Below, in pieces: positions 1 through 9,341 of a stretch of DNA of 64,000 bases. Position 1 is the stretch's first letter. Each line of letters begins with the position of its first letter. Both the position numbers and the translations under genes were made by a program. Location of the stretch: NCBI RefSeq assembly GCF_036785885.1, contig NC_092323.1, forward strand, positions 15,632,501 to 15,696,500, given 5' to 3'. The stretch comes from Coffea arabica. Its lineage: Eukaryota; Streptophyta; Magnoliopsida; Gentianales; Rubiaceae. Below the pieces are notes generated by a model that saw only the letters and a program-made list of their open reading frames with translations, was not told where the DNA came from and ran no database searches.

Positions 1-659
1 AATTGGTAATTCCAGCAACCACAGTTCAGGATTCGAAAAACAATTTAAGCACTAAGGATCAAGAAACTGTAAGCAACAATGCAACCAGTACCACTGGTGT
101 ACACACAGGGAGGATTTAAATCAAACAGCAACAACTCAATAAATATCAGAAAAATATCCCCACGCATGGCAACAATTAAACCCAATTCCGTCCAAAATTT
201 TACCCTAGAAATTGCCTAACTCTCCCCCTGCTTTATCCAAACACTCAATCACAGGGTGGTCAGGAACGACTCAATCATAAATGCCCAGTAGTCACAACTC
301 GCTTTATTAGGCAATCCAGAACACACGATTAGCAGATGTTAAACAACTACCATCACCAGTACCACTGGTGAGTGTATAGGGAGAAATTAAAGCAAATAAC
401 CAACCTAGTGAACAACATGGATTCGAACACCTAGCAACGCCAAAAATGAGCGGAAATTAAAGCCAGAAGCAATGGGCAACTTACTCCCAAAGTACCCCCA
501 AATATCGCAGCAGTTTAACTCAGCTCTACCCAAAATTAACCCCAGAAAATGTCTAAAATCACTGCCTGCTGTTTACCAACAAGAAGCCCAAGCAAGGGTA
601 CAAAATTTCGCAATTTAGGGTTCAGAATAAGACAAATTGAGGCAGGAATTGCAATACCT
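1..659 (-). other. Spacer of element A between GC-rich module and env-like region, no gene
   Basis: On the minus strand this aligns well with 61868-62410 of element C, including the phrase containing GGCGTTGCTAGGTGTTC and the block around CACCAGTGGTAC. Two related sub-blocks about 270 bp apart (near 77-150 and 350-415) each carry the dyad ACCAGTACCACTGGT, so part of the spacer is duplicated. No open frame of note is present. Confidence 0.6.
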
Positions 660-684
660 CCACCTGTCAAAAATTGACAGGTGG
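660..684 (-). other. Hairpin at the edge of the GC-rich module (element A)
   Basis: Perfect 10-bp inverted repeat, CCACCTGTCA and TGACAGGTGG, around a 5-base AT loop. It occupies the same place as a 9-bp hairpin with a different inner stem in element C (61844-61867). Confidence 0.7.
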
Positions 685-1420
685 TAACGTGCTGGGGTGG
701 ACGGCCGCGAGAGGGTTGGAGCTGGTGCTGGGGTGGAAGCGAGCTGGAGGTAGGCGGCTGAGGATGGTGACGCGGCCGAGGCCCGGCGAGCTTGGAGGTG
801 GCTTGTGAAGCTGCGGCGGATGGCGTGCTCGCTGGGCTGCGCGTGGCGATGGGCTGGCTGTGGCGTGCGGCTGAGGATGGTAGACAGTAGGGGGAAAGGT
901 GAGGCCCGCGGCTGTCGCGCCTGGTGGTGCGCGCAAGACAGCGGAGAAAGGGTGGAATTGGTGGCGTGCAAGGTTGCAGCCGCTGGTGGAGATAGCGGGT
1001 TAGCGGCGGTCACGGGCTGTGGGAGAGAAATGAGTGGCGGCTGATGGAGCTTGGAGCGTGGAGGCGGAGTGATGCGGTGGTGGTGTGAAGGTGGCGGACG
1101 GCGAGGCGCGGCGGAGCTCGGCGAGCTGTGGGTGGACGGCCGTGGGCAGGGGAAGAAGAAAAGAAAAGGGAAAAAGGGAAAGTAGCGGGGAAGAAGGAAG
1201 AAAGAAAAGAAAGAAAGGAAAAAAAAAAAAAAGAAAGAAAGAAAGAAAAAGAAAAGAAGGAAAAAAAATAGTTTTTGGATTTTTTTTTTCAATGTTTTTT
1301 TCCAAATTTTCTTCCCGAATTTGAAATTTCAAAATTTGAATTTTTGAAGAAAAAAGAAAAGAATGTTTTTTTTTTTTTTTTGAGTTTTTGAATTTTCTCA
1401 ATGTGAAATTTTTAACTTTT
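685..1420 (-). other. GC-rich module and purine tract of element A
   Basis: 685-1140 is strongly GC and CpG rich, and 1140-1420 is almost pure purine on the plus strand. On the element strand the order is pyrimidine tract, the phrase CTTCTTCCCCGCT, then the GC-rich part, exactly as in B (6720-7610) and C (61190-61867). Open frames here are low-complexity Ser/Pro/Ala or Lys/Phe reads and are not conserved between the three copies, so I do not call a protein. Confidence 0.6.
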
Positions 1421-1441
1421 TTTTTTTGTTTACAAAGAAAC

Positions 1442-1700
1442 CCAGTCTTAGGCGTGGGCACGCCTAACCGCTCCCTCGTCTTTTGACCATCCGGCGAAAA
1501 TTCTCGCACCGTTAGCGTGACCACCTAGTGTGGGCACGTCTAACTGCTATAGAGTCCGCAGATCCTGAACGAAAATTTCTTTCCCTCAGGCGTGACCACC
1601 TGGCGTGGGCACGTCTAACTGCCTTAGAGTCCGCAGATTCTCGCCTTCCAACCCTTTTCCCCAGACGTGACCACCTGGCGTGGACACGCCTAAATGCCAA
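1442..1700 (-). repeat. Tandem repeat block of element A, unit about 74-80 bp
   Basis: Four copies begin near 1449, 1529, 1605 and 1679. Each carries the dyad GGCGTGGGCACGCC or a close variant, followed by CTAACTGC and a degenerate tail. The same core (GCGTGCCCACGC) sits in tandem repeats at the equivalent place in B and C, with different unit lengths. Confidence 0.75.
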
Positions 1701-1818
1701 TTCCCTGTCACCAAACATCAAACTATTAATTGCTACCAACACCTAACTAAAACTTCAAAAATGCATGAAAACTGAAACAAATAGTCTTGGGTTGCCTCCC
1801 AAGTAGCGCCTTTCTTTA

Positions 1819-1836
1819 ATGTCTTTGGCTAGACAT
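1819..1836 (-). other. Conserved hairpin after the gag frame (element A)
   Basis: Inverted repeat ATGTCT / AGACAT around a 6-base loop, AGCCAA on the element strand. The same hairpin, followed by AAAGAAAGGCGCT and GGGAGGCAACCC, occurs in B at 6435 and in C at 60663, always just after the last codon of gag or pol. Confidence 0.8.
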
Positions 1837-1848
1837 TTTCATGTGTAT

Positions 1849-2909
1849 TCATGGAGGATAAAATCTTGTGGCTCGTTTCAGTGCTTCATCTTCTATGTAA
1901 TCCTGATAGCTCTCGTAAATAGAGTAATTCTTGGGCACACGAGCTACGGGCTTCCATGGACTAGTAAATGGCACCAAACAAACAAGTGATGATCTTAAAT
2001 CTTCACTCACTCCTCCATCAAGAGCACTTATTGGTTCGAGATATTTTGCCATCATGACTCTTAATTTATTCCTGGCATGAAATTCAAAATCGTCTGGTAT
2101 AATAAAATCAATCTCACTAACAGGAATTACAGAATAAGAGTCAGAAAAATATTGATCAAGGAATGGAGGAGATGTCACCGCATCTGGAGATTGTTCACTG
2201 GATTCATTCACTTGAACCATTTGATGTTGGGGTCTCAATTCTTGCTCTTCAACTTTCTTTTCAACTACATCTTTAGATTCTTCTTCTTGAGACTCTTGCA
2301 GTACCATGTCATTTGTCAGAATAATTGCACTCTCATCTTACTCATGGTCGATAATAGTCGGTGAGGGCAATTCTTCATAAACTGGAGAAATCAATTTGCT
2401 CGTTTTAAATGCCCATTCAAGCCTTGCTTCTTTCATCTCTTTACTCATCCTTTGTGTCTCCTGTTGAAGTTGATGTACCTCCTGTTGAATTTGATATGTG
2501 TTAGTAGCTATTAATTCAACTATTTCTTCAAGAGACATACCTGACATGGATGACGGTTCTTGAGACTCTAACTGTTGAAAATCTAGTGGCCCTGTTGTAT
2601 AATTATAACTGGAGTTATCCCACCATCCTTGATCATACCCGTTTGGATTAGGGTTATACCACGTTTGAGACCATGGTGAAAAATCTCCATAATTATTAAG
2701 TGGGACACTCAGATTATCTTGATATTCGGGGCACATACCGGTCAAATGATCTCTGGCATAACAAATTTTACAGGTTGCAGCAGCCATTCTTTCTCTAATA
2801 GAGTTTACTGCCTCTGAATATGCAAACTTAGCAAAAAAAAACTAGTCTCATCGCCTTCCCCGGAAACAAAATCCAGTCTATCACCAAAATACGGAGTGTT
2901 AGAAGCCAT
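1849..2909 (-). pseudogene. Broken knuckle-only gag-like ORF of element A
   Basis: This is the counterpart of the intact 351-codon ORF of element B. It begins with an ATG at 2909 and keeps the zinc-knuckle segment CKICYARDHLTGMCPE, a Gln-rich helical stretch and the acidic C-terminal part ending in TRFYPP. Two lesions are visible against B. A T-run in the first 30 codons (minus strand of about 2834-2842) has nine bases where B has seven, which shifts the frame. Further on, a TAA at 2338-2340 follows the residues TIIDHE and interrupts an otherwise continuous frame. In an active element this would be a Gag-derived RNA-binding protein; this copy cannot make the full chain. Confidence 0.85.
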
Positions 2910-3003
2910 AAACTATAATAAAAAAATAAGAGAAAAATAAATAAAAAATAAAAAAATAAAAACAAGATGAACTCAAAAAGAAACAAATTAATCTGGCACC
3001 AGT

Positions 3004-3020
3004 CCCCGGCAACGGCGCCA
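3004..3020 (-). other. Primer binding site, tRNA-Asp type (element A)
   Basis: On the element strand TGGCGCCGTTGCCGGGG starts 5 bases inside the LTR end. It matches the complement of the 3' end of plant tRNA-Asp(GTC), the usual primer of the Athila lineage. Confidence 0.85.
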
Positions 3021-3025
3021 AAAAT

Positions 3026-4495
3026 TGACAGGTGCCGAACCTGTGCAATAATAAATACATGCTTAAATAAAATATAATTTCTATAGATAGTGATAAGCAG
3101 GGTCGAATCCACAGGGACTAGGGATAATTTATTTCTTTTAGAGTCCGAAGTATGGGGGGTTTTTGAAAATGAGAGTAACTAAATTACTTGGAATAAATTA
3201 AAATAAAATAAAATAACTACAACTCAAATAACTAATTATCACAATAAAAATAATAATTGACGAACTCTAACCAAGAGACAACTTCGGAGATGGTTTACTT
3301 AATTCGATCACAGATGCAAGGATTATTCCAGTTACTTTCTGATAAATTAGTTATAGTTGTCATACACGCGATAAACAACCAACTTTTCCTCAATTTGTCG
3401 ATAGCCAAGGTACGACCGTTGACTATTTCTCTAATCAGGAAACAACCCTAGGTACGACCATAGAAGTTTAATTCCCTAATTGCATGAATAATTAGAAGAG
3501 CCTAATTCTAACCAATCAACACGCTACGAGGGTCTCTTTAAGTTAGCCTGTCTATCTCCCTGACACAAATCTAATCATGCCAGTTGCCACCAGTTTAGAA
3601 TAATTAAACAATTACGGATTTAACTACCCTAATTGGCTTCAGGTTATTGAATTAATCTAGAATCCGGGCCCTGGATAATCGAATAATAAAATAACCATAT
3701 GAACATAAAGCAGAAGATAGACAAATACCAGTGAATAATAGAAATAAATAAAAACTAATTCGATCTCACAAATTTAGTAGAACCAAATCCTCCGTTGTTC
3801 TTGACTAGACAAACTTAGCCACGCCTCATGAGAAAATCTTCAAGTAATTCCACTGAGGTCCAAGCCATCAAAAGAGCCAAGAAAGAAACGAAAAAACTAA
3901 AACTATCCTAAAGCTTCGATAAGAACTAAAGATAAAAAGTATTCATCCCCTGATCTCCATACGTGTACTTGTTTTTAAAGCCAAAGAGGACTAATGCCTC
4001 TCCTAGTGCGTGGATCCCGCCGAATTGAGAGTCAAAGTCCAAGAAGGAAACTCTGCCGAATTGAGAGAAACCAAATCCACAAGGTGGGTCCTGCCGAATT
4101 GCTTCTTGTTTCCCATCTCTGTATGTTACTTCTCTTAAAGGCCAAATGAAGAAAAAGCCTTTTCTCCTCTCGTGGTCCCCACCGAAATTGGGAAGCTAAA
4201 AGAAATACAAGAAGAAAGCTCCGTTGATGTTTTAGGACTCTTGGTCCGCGGCTACTAGTCAGCCAGGAGCAAAGACCAAGGCAATCCGTCTCCTCTTGTG
4301 GGCCAAGTCCATGGGACTTTCTTCTTAAGTCTCCCACTTATGGAGCAAGTCCCTCCTTTTTGGTAATTTTTTGCTTCATTTCTTGAAATTAAATCCAGAT
4401 ACCAAATCTAAGTAGATATCGACAATTAACACAATATTTGGCAGGGATAAAAGAGAAAATTAATAATAAAATTACTAACAAATTATACCCTATCA
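3026..4495 (-). repeat. 5' LTR of element A (1470 bp)
   Basis: On the element strand it opens with TGATAGGGTATAATTTG and closes with CACCTGTCA. It aligns over its length with the B 3' LTR (9342-10678) and the C 5' LTR (53667-55145). The primer site follows at once and host transposase sequence resumes at 4496. The open frames in it are not conserved in the other LTRs. Confidence 0.85.
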
Positions 4496-5009
4496 TAATG
4501 CGAGAAGGTGGATACATTACTGAGGGCCCCTGTGATAAAGTGACTGTAGAGGAAAGCGTAGCAATTGCCTTATATGGGTTGAGCCATGATTTGACACAAA
4601 GAGTGCTAGGTGAACGATTCCAGCATTCCACTGAGACAATTCATCGACACGTTCGCCGTCTATGCCAGGCCTTAGTCCAATTAGCACCTATTGCACTCCG
4701 ACATAGGAATACAGATACTACTCATCCTCGGATTCGGAATAATAGACGATTTTATCCTTGGTTTAAGGTACGTGGCCGAATCTTAAAACTCATAAGTTAT
4801 ATGGATAGATAATTTGCATTCAAATTCAATATGTAGGATTGCATTGGGGCTATAGATGAAACACATGTATCGGCAAGCGTGCCAAGAGGGGAACATGATG
4901 CCTTTCGTAACAGAAAAGGCACGCTTTCACAGAATGTTTTAGCTGCATGTGACCACGATATGAGGTTCGTATATGTCAGAGCTGGCTGGGAAGGAAGTGC
5001 CCATGATAG
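4496..5009 (+). pseudogene. PIF/Harbinger transposase, N-terminal and first catalytic part, with intron
   Basis: HARBI1-like nuclease of a PIF/Harbinger DNA transposon, which cuts and pastes the element at 3-bp TWA sites. Exon 4496-4767 encodes the helix-turn-helix-like region (ERFQHSTETIHRHV). A 69-bp intron (4768-4836, GTACGT...TATGTAG) joins in phase 0 to DCIGAIDETHVSASVP, which carries the first catalytic Asp. The frame then runs to GWEGSAHDS and stops at the junction with element B. The reading frame is fully open, so the gene was intact or nearly so when the retrotransposons landed. The start of the protein is missing because element A is inserted upstream; the rest resumes at 10679. 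Confidence 0.85.
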
Positions 5010-5252
5010 TGCCTGAACCATTTCTGAAGTGTACCCTTGGCTAGAGTTTTCCCTTAATTATTTCTCTTAATCAATTATTTTCTGCAGTTAATTTATTTAG
5101 TTAGCATTTAATCCAAAACCCCCCATACTTTGGACTCTAGAAGAAACGAATTATCCCCAATCCCTGTGGATTCGACCCTACTCACCGCTATATACAAAAT
5201 CTGTATTTTTCTCGAGTAGGTATTTATTATTGCACAGGTTCGGCACCTGTCA
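5010..5252 (+). repeat. Truncated 5' LTR of element B
   Basis: Matches only the last 242 bp of the 3' LTR (10436-10678). The first roughly 1.09 kb is absent and host transposase codons run straight into it. It ends in CACCTGTCA before the primer site. Confidence 0.9.
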
Positions 5253-5257
5253 ATTTT

Positions 5258-5274
5258 TGGCGCCGTTGCCGGGG
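5258..5274 (+). other. Primer binding site, tRNA-Asp type (element B)
   Basis: TGGCGCCGTTGCCGGGG, five bases after the LTR end, complementary to the 3' end of plant tRNA-Asp(GTC). Confidence 0.9.
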
Positions 5275-5365
5275 ACTGGTGCCAGATTAATTTGTTTCTT
5301 TTTTAGTCCATCTTGTTTTTATTTTTATTTTTATTTTTTTATTTTTCTCCTATTTTTTTTAGTTT

Positions 5366-6421
5366 ATGGCTTCTAACACTCCGTATTTTGGTGATAGACT
5401 GGATTTTGTTTCCAGGGAAGGCAATGAGGCTTCTTTTTTTGCTAAGTTTGCATATTCAGAGGCACTAAACTCTATTAGAGAAAGAATGGCTGCTGCAACC
5501 TGTAAAATTTGTTATGCCAGAAATCATTCAACCGGTATGTGCCCCGAATATCAAGATAATCTGAGTGTCCCACTCAATAATTATGGAGATTTTTCACCCT
5601 GGTCTCAAACGTGGTATAATCCTAATCCAAACGGGTATGATCAAGGATGGTGGGATAACTCCAGTTATAATTATACAACAGGGCCAATGAATTTTCAGCA
5701 GTATGAGTCTCAAGAATCATCATCTATGTCAGGTATGTCTCTTGAAGAAATAGTTGAATCATTAGCTACTAATACATATCAATTCCAACAGGAGACACGA
5801 ATGAGAAATGAGATGATGAAGGATGCAATGAGTAATCTAGAAGATCAAATATGTCTATTGACATCCAGAATAAATCGATGGGCTTCTCAAATGGAAGAAT
5901 TGCCCTCGAAAACTATTGTTGATCTAGAAGAAAATGAGAGTGCAATTTGCTTGACTAGTGATGAGGAGATGCAAGAGTGTCAAAATGAGAGATCTACAGA
6001 TGCAGTTGAAAAAGAAGCCGAAAAGGAAGAAATGGAATCCCAACCGCAACCCATTCAAGTGAAAGAATCCAGTGAAGAATCATCAAATGTGGTGACACCA
6101 CCTCCATTCCCTAACCCGCATTTTCTTAACTCTTACTCTATGATTTCTGTTAATGAGGTTGATTTTGTTATACCAGAAGTTTTTGAGTCTCATGGCAGGA
6201 ATGAGTTAAGAGTAGCTATGGTCAAATATCTTGAACCGTTGAATGCTCTTGATGGAGGAGTGGATGAAGAATTGCGATCAATACTTGATTATATGGAGCC
6301 ATTAACTAGTCCATGGAAGACTGTAGCTCGTGTACTCAAGAATTACTCCATCTATGAGGGTTACCAGGATCACATTGAAGATGAAACATTGAAGCGAGCC
6401 ACAAGATTTTATCCTCCATGA
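5366..6421 (+). CDS. Knuckle-only Gag-like protein of a non-autonomous Athila derivative (351 aa)
   Basis: Likely an RNA-binding Gag fragment. It starts at the first ATG after the primer site. Residues 47-62 hold a CX2CX4HX4C knuckle (CKICYARNHSTGMCPE), equivalent to [15 protein letters not shown] in element C. A Tyr/Asn/Gly-rich part follows, then a predicted coiled coil (about 128-175). The acidic C-terminal half, with NEVDFVIPEVFESHGRNELR, aligns with the spacer that follows the protease in C ([22 protein letters not shown]). So the ORF joins gag and post-protease segments after loss of the capsid domain and the protease, while RT, RNase H and integrase are lost after it. The frame is open, unlike the copy in A. 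Whether it still functions, for example in packaging, is inference. Confidence 0.8.
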   Translation: MASNTPYFGDRLDFVSREGNEASFFAKFAYSEALNSIRERMAAATCKICYARNHSTGMCPEYQDNLSVPLNNYGDFSPWSQTWYNPNPNGYDQGWWDNSSYNYTTGPMNFQQYESQESSSMSGMSLEEIVESLATNTYQFQQETRMRNEMMKDAMSNLEDQICLLTSRINRWASQMEELPSKTIVDLEENESAICLTSDEEMQECQNERSTDAVEKEAEKEEMESQPQPIQVKESSEESSNVVTPPPFPNPHFLNSYSMISVNEVDFVIPEVFESHGRNELRVAMVKYLEPLNALDGGVDEELRSILDYMEPLTSPWKTVARVLKNYSIYEGYQDHIEDETLKRATRFYPP

Positions 6422-6434
6422 GCAAAACATGATA

Positions 6435-6452
6435 ATGTCTAGCCAAAGACAT
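6435..6452 (+). other. Conserved hairpin after the gag frame (element B)
   Basis: ATGTCT-AGCCAA-AGACAT, 14 bases after the stop codon, followed by AAAGAAAGGCGCT and GGGAGGCAACCC. Shared with A and C. Confidence 0.8.
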
Positions 6453-6584
6453 TAAAGAAAGGCGCTTTTTGGGAGGCAACCCAATTGTTAATTTTATTGT
6501 TTTAGTGCTTAATTATTTAATTATGTCGTTTCTCACGTGGGTGCTAGTCACTCTTGATGTTTTCTAACTCTGATCAGGATAGGT

Positions 6585-6700
6585 AATCTTGGCGTGCCCA
6601 CGCGAGGAGGGCACGCGTTAAAGTGCGTAAGGTAACTCTCGAAGTCAGTGGATGCTCTCTAATCTTGGCGTGCCCACGAGGTGTTTGACGACCCAAAAAC
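6585..6700 (+). repeat. Tandem repeat block of element B, two copies, unit 76 bp
   Basis: The phrase AATCTTGGCGTGCCCACG occurs at 6585 and 6661. It is the same core as the five 55-bp units of element C. Confidence 0.8.
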
Positions 6701-6719
6701 AAAGGAAATAATTTTTCAC

Positions 6720-7610
6720 TTTCAAAAAAAATAAAATTTTTTTTTCTTTTTCTCTCTTTCTTTAAATAAAAGTAATTTCCTTCTTCATTTTCAGTTTTGG
6801 TATTCAAAAATCGAATTTTCCAATCTCAATTCAATTTAAAAAAAAAGATCCCAAAAAAAAAAAATTTCTTTTCTTTTTCTTTCTTTCCTTCTTTTCTTCT
6901 TTTTTCTTTCTTTCTTTTTCTTTCTTTCTTCCTTCTTCCCCGCTGCCTCTGTTTTCCCCTTTTTCTTCTTGTCCTTCATTCGTCCAGCTCACCTCGCGGC
7001 TCCATTGAGCACAGCCCACGCAGCCCGCGCCGCCTGCCCACGCCTCTCACCCAACCAGACTGCATCACCGCGCGCCTCCTCCAGCTTCGTCCGCCGCACG
7101 CCGCGGCTCCTTTTCCCATCGCGCGCCTCCACCGCCACCAGGAGCTCGCCGCGCCTCTCTTCGCTGACCAGCTGCGCCGCACCACCAGCCCTTCAGCCCT
7201 TCACTTGAGCGAGAAGCCGCCGCCTCAGCTCGCCACTCCGCCGCTGCCATCGCGACAGCCCGCGAGCCCCGCCTATTTCTCCCTCACTCTGTCGCACGTC
7301 ACCTCCACCACCAGGCCCCTTGCGCGCGACCTCCAGCCAACCTTGCAGCAGCCTCGCGTAGCCTTTTCTGCGCGCATCACCTCCTGCGCAACCTGCAGCC
7401 CAGATGCTCTAGTCCACCACCAGCCCCCTTGCGCGTGACCTCCAGGCCAGCACCAGCCCCAGCCCGCGCGCGCGAGCTCAGCCTAGGCGCGATCCATCCG
7501 CGCGCCTCGCCAGCAGCCGCCATCCCCAGGGCGCGTGGCCGTCACGCGCCTTCCTCCACTCCGTTGGCCGCCCCTGCCCTCCATTTCACCCACAGCCATT
7601 CAAACCTCCG
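6720..7610 (+). other. Pyrimidine tract and GC-rich module of element B
   Basis: About 240 bp of T/C-rich sequence, the phrase CTTCTTCCCCGCTGCC, then about 640 bp of CpG-rich sequence. Open frames on both strands are compositional (Pro/Ala/Ser/Arg) and not shared with A or C, so no gene is called. The module sits between the gag/pol stop and the env region in all three elements. Confidence 0.6.
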
Positions 7611-8093
7611 GTGAATTCTTTCTTTATTTTTCTGTCTCTAAGTAGCTAAGGCCAGATTACTAGCTTTTATTAGCTGATGCCAGATTCTAATTTCTTAGCT
7701 GAGGCCAAATTTTTTATTTGCTAGCTGAGGACAGAAAATTTGTGCTTGTTTGGGTGCTGTGGCATATCTGTGGATTGATTGTTGATTATTTGGTTAACGT
7801 TGTGCCCAACCAGTGATAATGGGGGAAAGTTTTTACTCTGATTACCTGTTTAATTAATTTTTGGAAAAAATTGCTGTGTTTACCTAATTAATTGATTTTT
7901 AGGTTGCATTTGTGGTATTTGGGGAAAATTTTGCTGCTGACAGGTTTAATTAATTCTTGGGGATGTGTTCATCGGCCGTTTCTGCACTTGTCTGTGATTG
8001 GAAGCTGTATTTAGTTGTCATTTGCTTTGTTGGCTGTTTGTTGACCTCTTTGGAATCCCATTTCCTTGCCTCCATCTTGCCCTCTGATTTCCA
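7611..8093 (+). other. AT-rich spacer of element B, no gene
   Basis: Contains three degenerate copies of a phrase like TAGCTGAGGCCAGA near 7642, 7672 and 7697. It otherwise matches the style of the long spacer before the env-like ORF of C. No coding frame is supported. Confidence 0.5.
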
Positions 8094-8191
8094 ATGACTA
8101 AACCAAAAAATAAGGGCAAGAGCAAATGGACACTCGAATGGATCGGATGGAGCGTCAAATGGGTGGGATGGCCCAGAATTTAGCACAGTAA
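8094..8191 (+). pseudogene. Internally deleted relic of the env-like ORF in element B
   Basis: An ATG at 8094 gives MTKPKNKGKSK, similar to the start of the element C env-like ORF (MVKPRSSSKSR). In another frame the end reads RMERQMGG-MAQNLAQ followed by TAA, matching the C-terminal MDVNIHNMAQNLAAF of C. The roughly 380 codons in between are gone. Downstream sequence (AGTGTCGTTGCCCC) again matches C after its stop. Confidence 0.65.
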
Positions 8192-8310
8192 CTCCATCAC
8201 GTGGGTTCCCGCCCGCCTCTCCCTCCACAGCCGTAGTTCAGTTCTGCCCTCCTCCGTTTTAAGGGAAGTGTCGTTGCCCCAATATCTCTGTTTTGCTATT
8301 TCTTTGCTTA

Positions 8311-8346
8311 CATTGAGGGCAATGCAAGATTTGGGTGTGGGGGGAG
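8311..8346 (+). other. Internal hairpin plus polypurine-like module (element B)
   Basis: Hairpin CATTG-AGGG-CAATG, then TTTGGGTGTGGGGGGAG. It lies 1 kb before the true 3' polypurine tract. Element C has the same module at 63836. Confidence 0.7.
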
Positions 8347-9301
8347 TAGTATATTGGCATTCTATTGAAAAGTGCAAGTGTAGGCATTTTTGTTGGATTT
8401 TTTGTTTGACTTTGTCGAATTTTGACCAATTTTTGCCTATCTTTGTGCTTATTTGTGATTATTCCTGATAAACGATGGTTAGATGTCTCAAATTTTTCTA
8501 TTGCTAAGATTTTATACTTTAAGGTGTTGAGTATGACATGGTTGAGTTTAAGAGTATCTCTTTGGTGAATATTTGAGATTGTGTGACTTTTGCACTTTTT
8601 GGTTAACTCTTCTAAGCATTGTAAATATTTGTCTAGCATTTTTTTTGTGCAAATTGGTTCAACTATTAATTTTAGTTCTCCATGTTTAAGAAATGAAGCG
8701 GGTTTGTGTGGTATTTAATTTTATTTTTGGTGCTTATTTATGAATAATATTAGGCTATACTCCGCTAGTATCGTTGCCTAGTAACCGGGAGTTTTCACCA
8801 CAAATGTCCACTTTCGCGTCAAAAAGCGACGATAGCTATGAGTATGTGATTTTTAAGCGATGATGGCTGAGTAACCGGGCTCCTTCATATGGCCAATGTC
8901 GGAGTTCGCGTCAAAACGCTTGAATGGCTAAAAACTAAGCGTTCCCCCTAAAAAAAAAAAAAAAAATTCATCATTCATGTGTGGGGATATTCTAGAAAAA
9001 ATATGTGCTCATAGTGAAAAATATGGAAGTGTTTGAATGAATTGTTAACCCGCTGATCCCTGAATTTTAATGTTGAGATTTTGCTTAATAGTTGAACCAT
9101 TTGCTTATGGATGCTGGTTGAATATTTTATATTCTTAGATTAGTTAGTCATAAATTGAAAGAATCCTTGATCTTGAAAGCTAGTTGGAGAGATATTTCTT
9201 GAAAATTGCCACTAATACTTAACATGTGTTTTAATTGTATCTTGGCAATAGAAGATTTGAATAATACCATTGTTTGAATTTGATTATTTGATTTGTTGTT
9301 C
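8347..9301 (+). other. Spacer of element B between the two polypurine modules, no gene
   Basis: AT-rich, without a credible frame. It has a pair of related GC-richer phrases near 8778 and 8870 (TAACCGGG followed by CGCGTCAAAA). Confidence 0.5.
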
Positions 9302-9341
9302 TCATGCTTGAGGGCAAGCATGATTTAGGTGTGGGGGGAAT
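9302..9341 (+). other. 3' hairpin and polypurine tract of element B
   Basis: Perfect 9-bp hairpin TCATGCTTG-AGGG-CAAGCATGA, then TTTAGGTGTGGGGGGAA ending one base before the LTR. The purine run is the expected primer for plus-strand DNA synthesis. Confidence 0.85.

Larger units (their letters stand above)
1..4495 (-). mobile_element. Athila-type LTR retrotransposon A, non-autonomous, left part outside window
   Basis: Read on the minus strand, this is an LTR (3026-4495), a tRNA-Asp primer site, a short broken gag-like frame (1849-2909), a conserved hairpin, a tandem-repeat block, a purine/pyrimidine tract, a GC-rich module and a long AT-rich spacer running off the left edge. The order and sequence match element B on the plus strand and, apart from the missing pol, element C. 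No protease, RT, RNase H or integrase is present, so it could only move with proteins supplied in trans. The 3' LTR and polypurine tract are not in the window. The base after its LTR (4496) continues directly into Harbinger transposase sequence, so A is inserted in that gene. Confidence 0.85.

Noticed and set aside
615-1324. Long frames on both strands in the GC-rich and purine-rich part of element A
   Set aside because: Low-complexity Ser/Pro/Ala, Phe or Lys/Arg reads that overlap on several phases and are not conserved in the matching parts of B and C.
6797-7614. Frames of up to 213 codons in the B GC-rich module
   Set aside because: Compositional; the start is a poly-pyrimidine Phe/Ser run, and the C counterpart has unrelated residues.
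8311-8346. Internal polypurine module taken as the 3' LTR border of B
   Set aside because: No TGATAGG follows; the true border is at 9341/9342 where the LTR begins and aligns with A and C.
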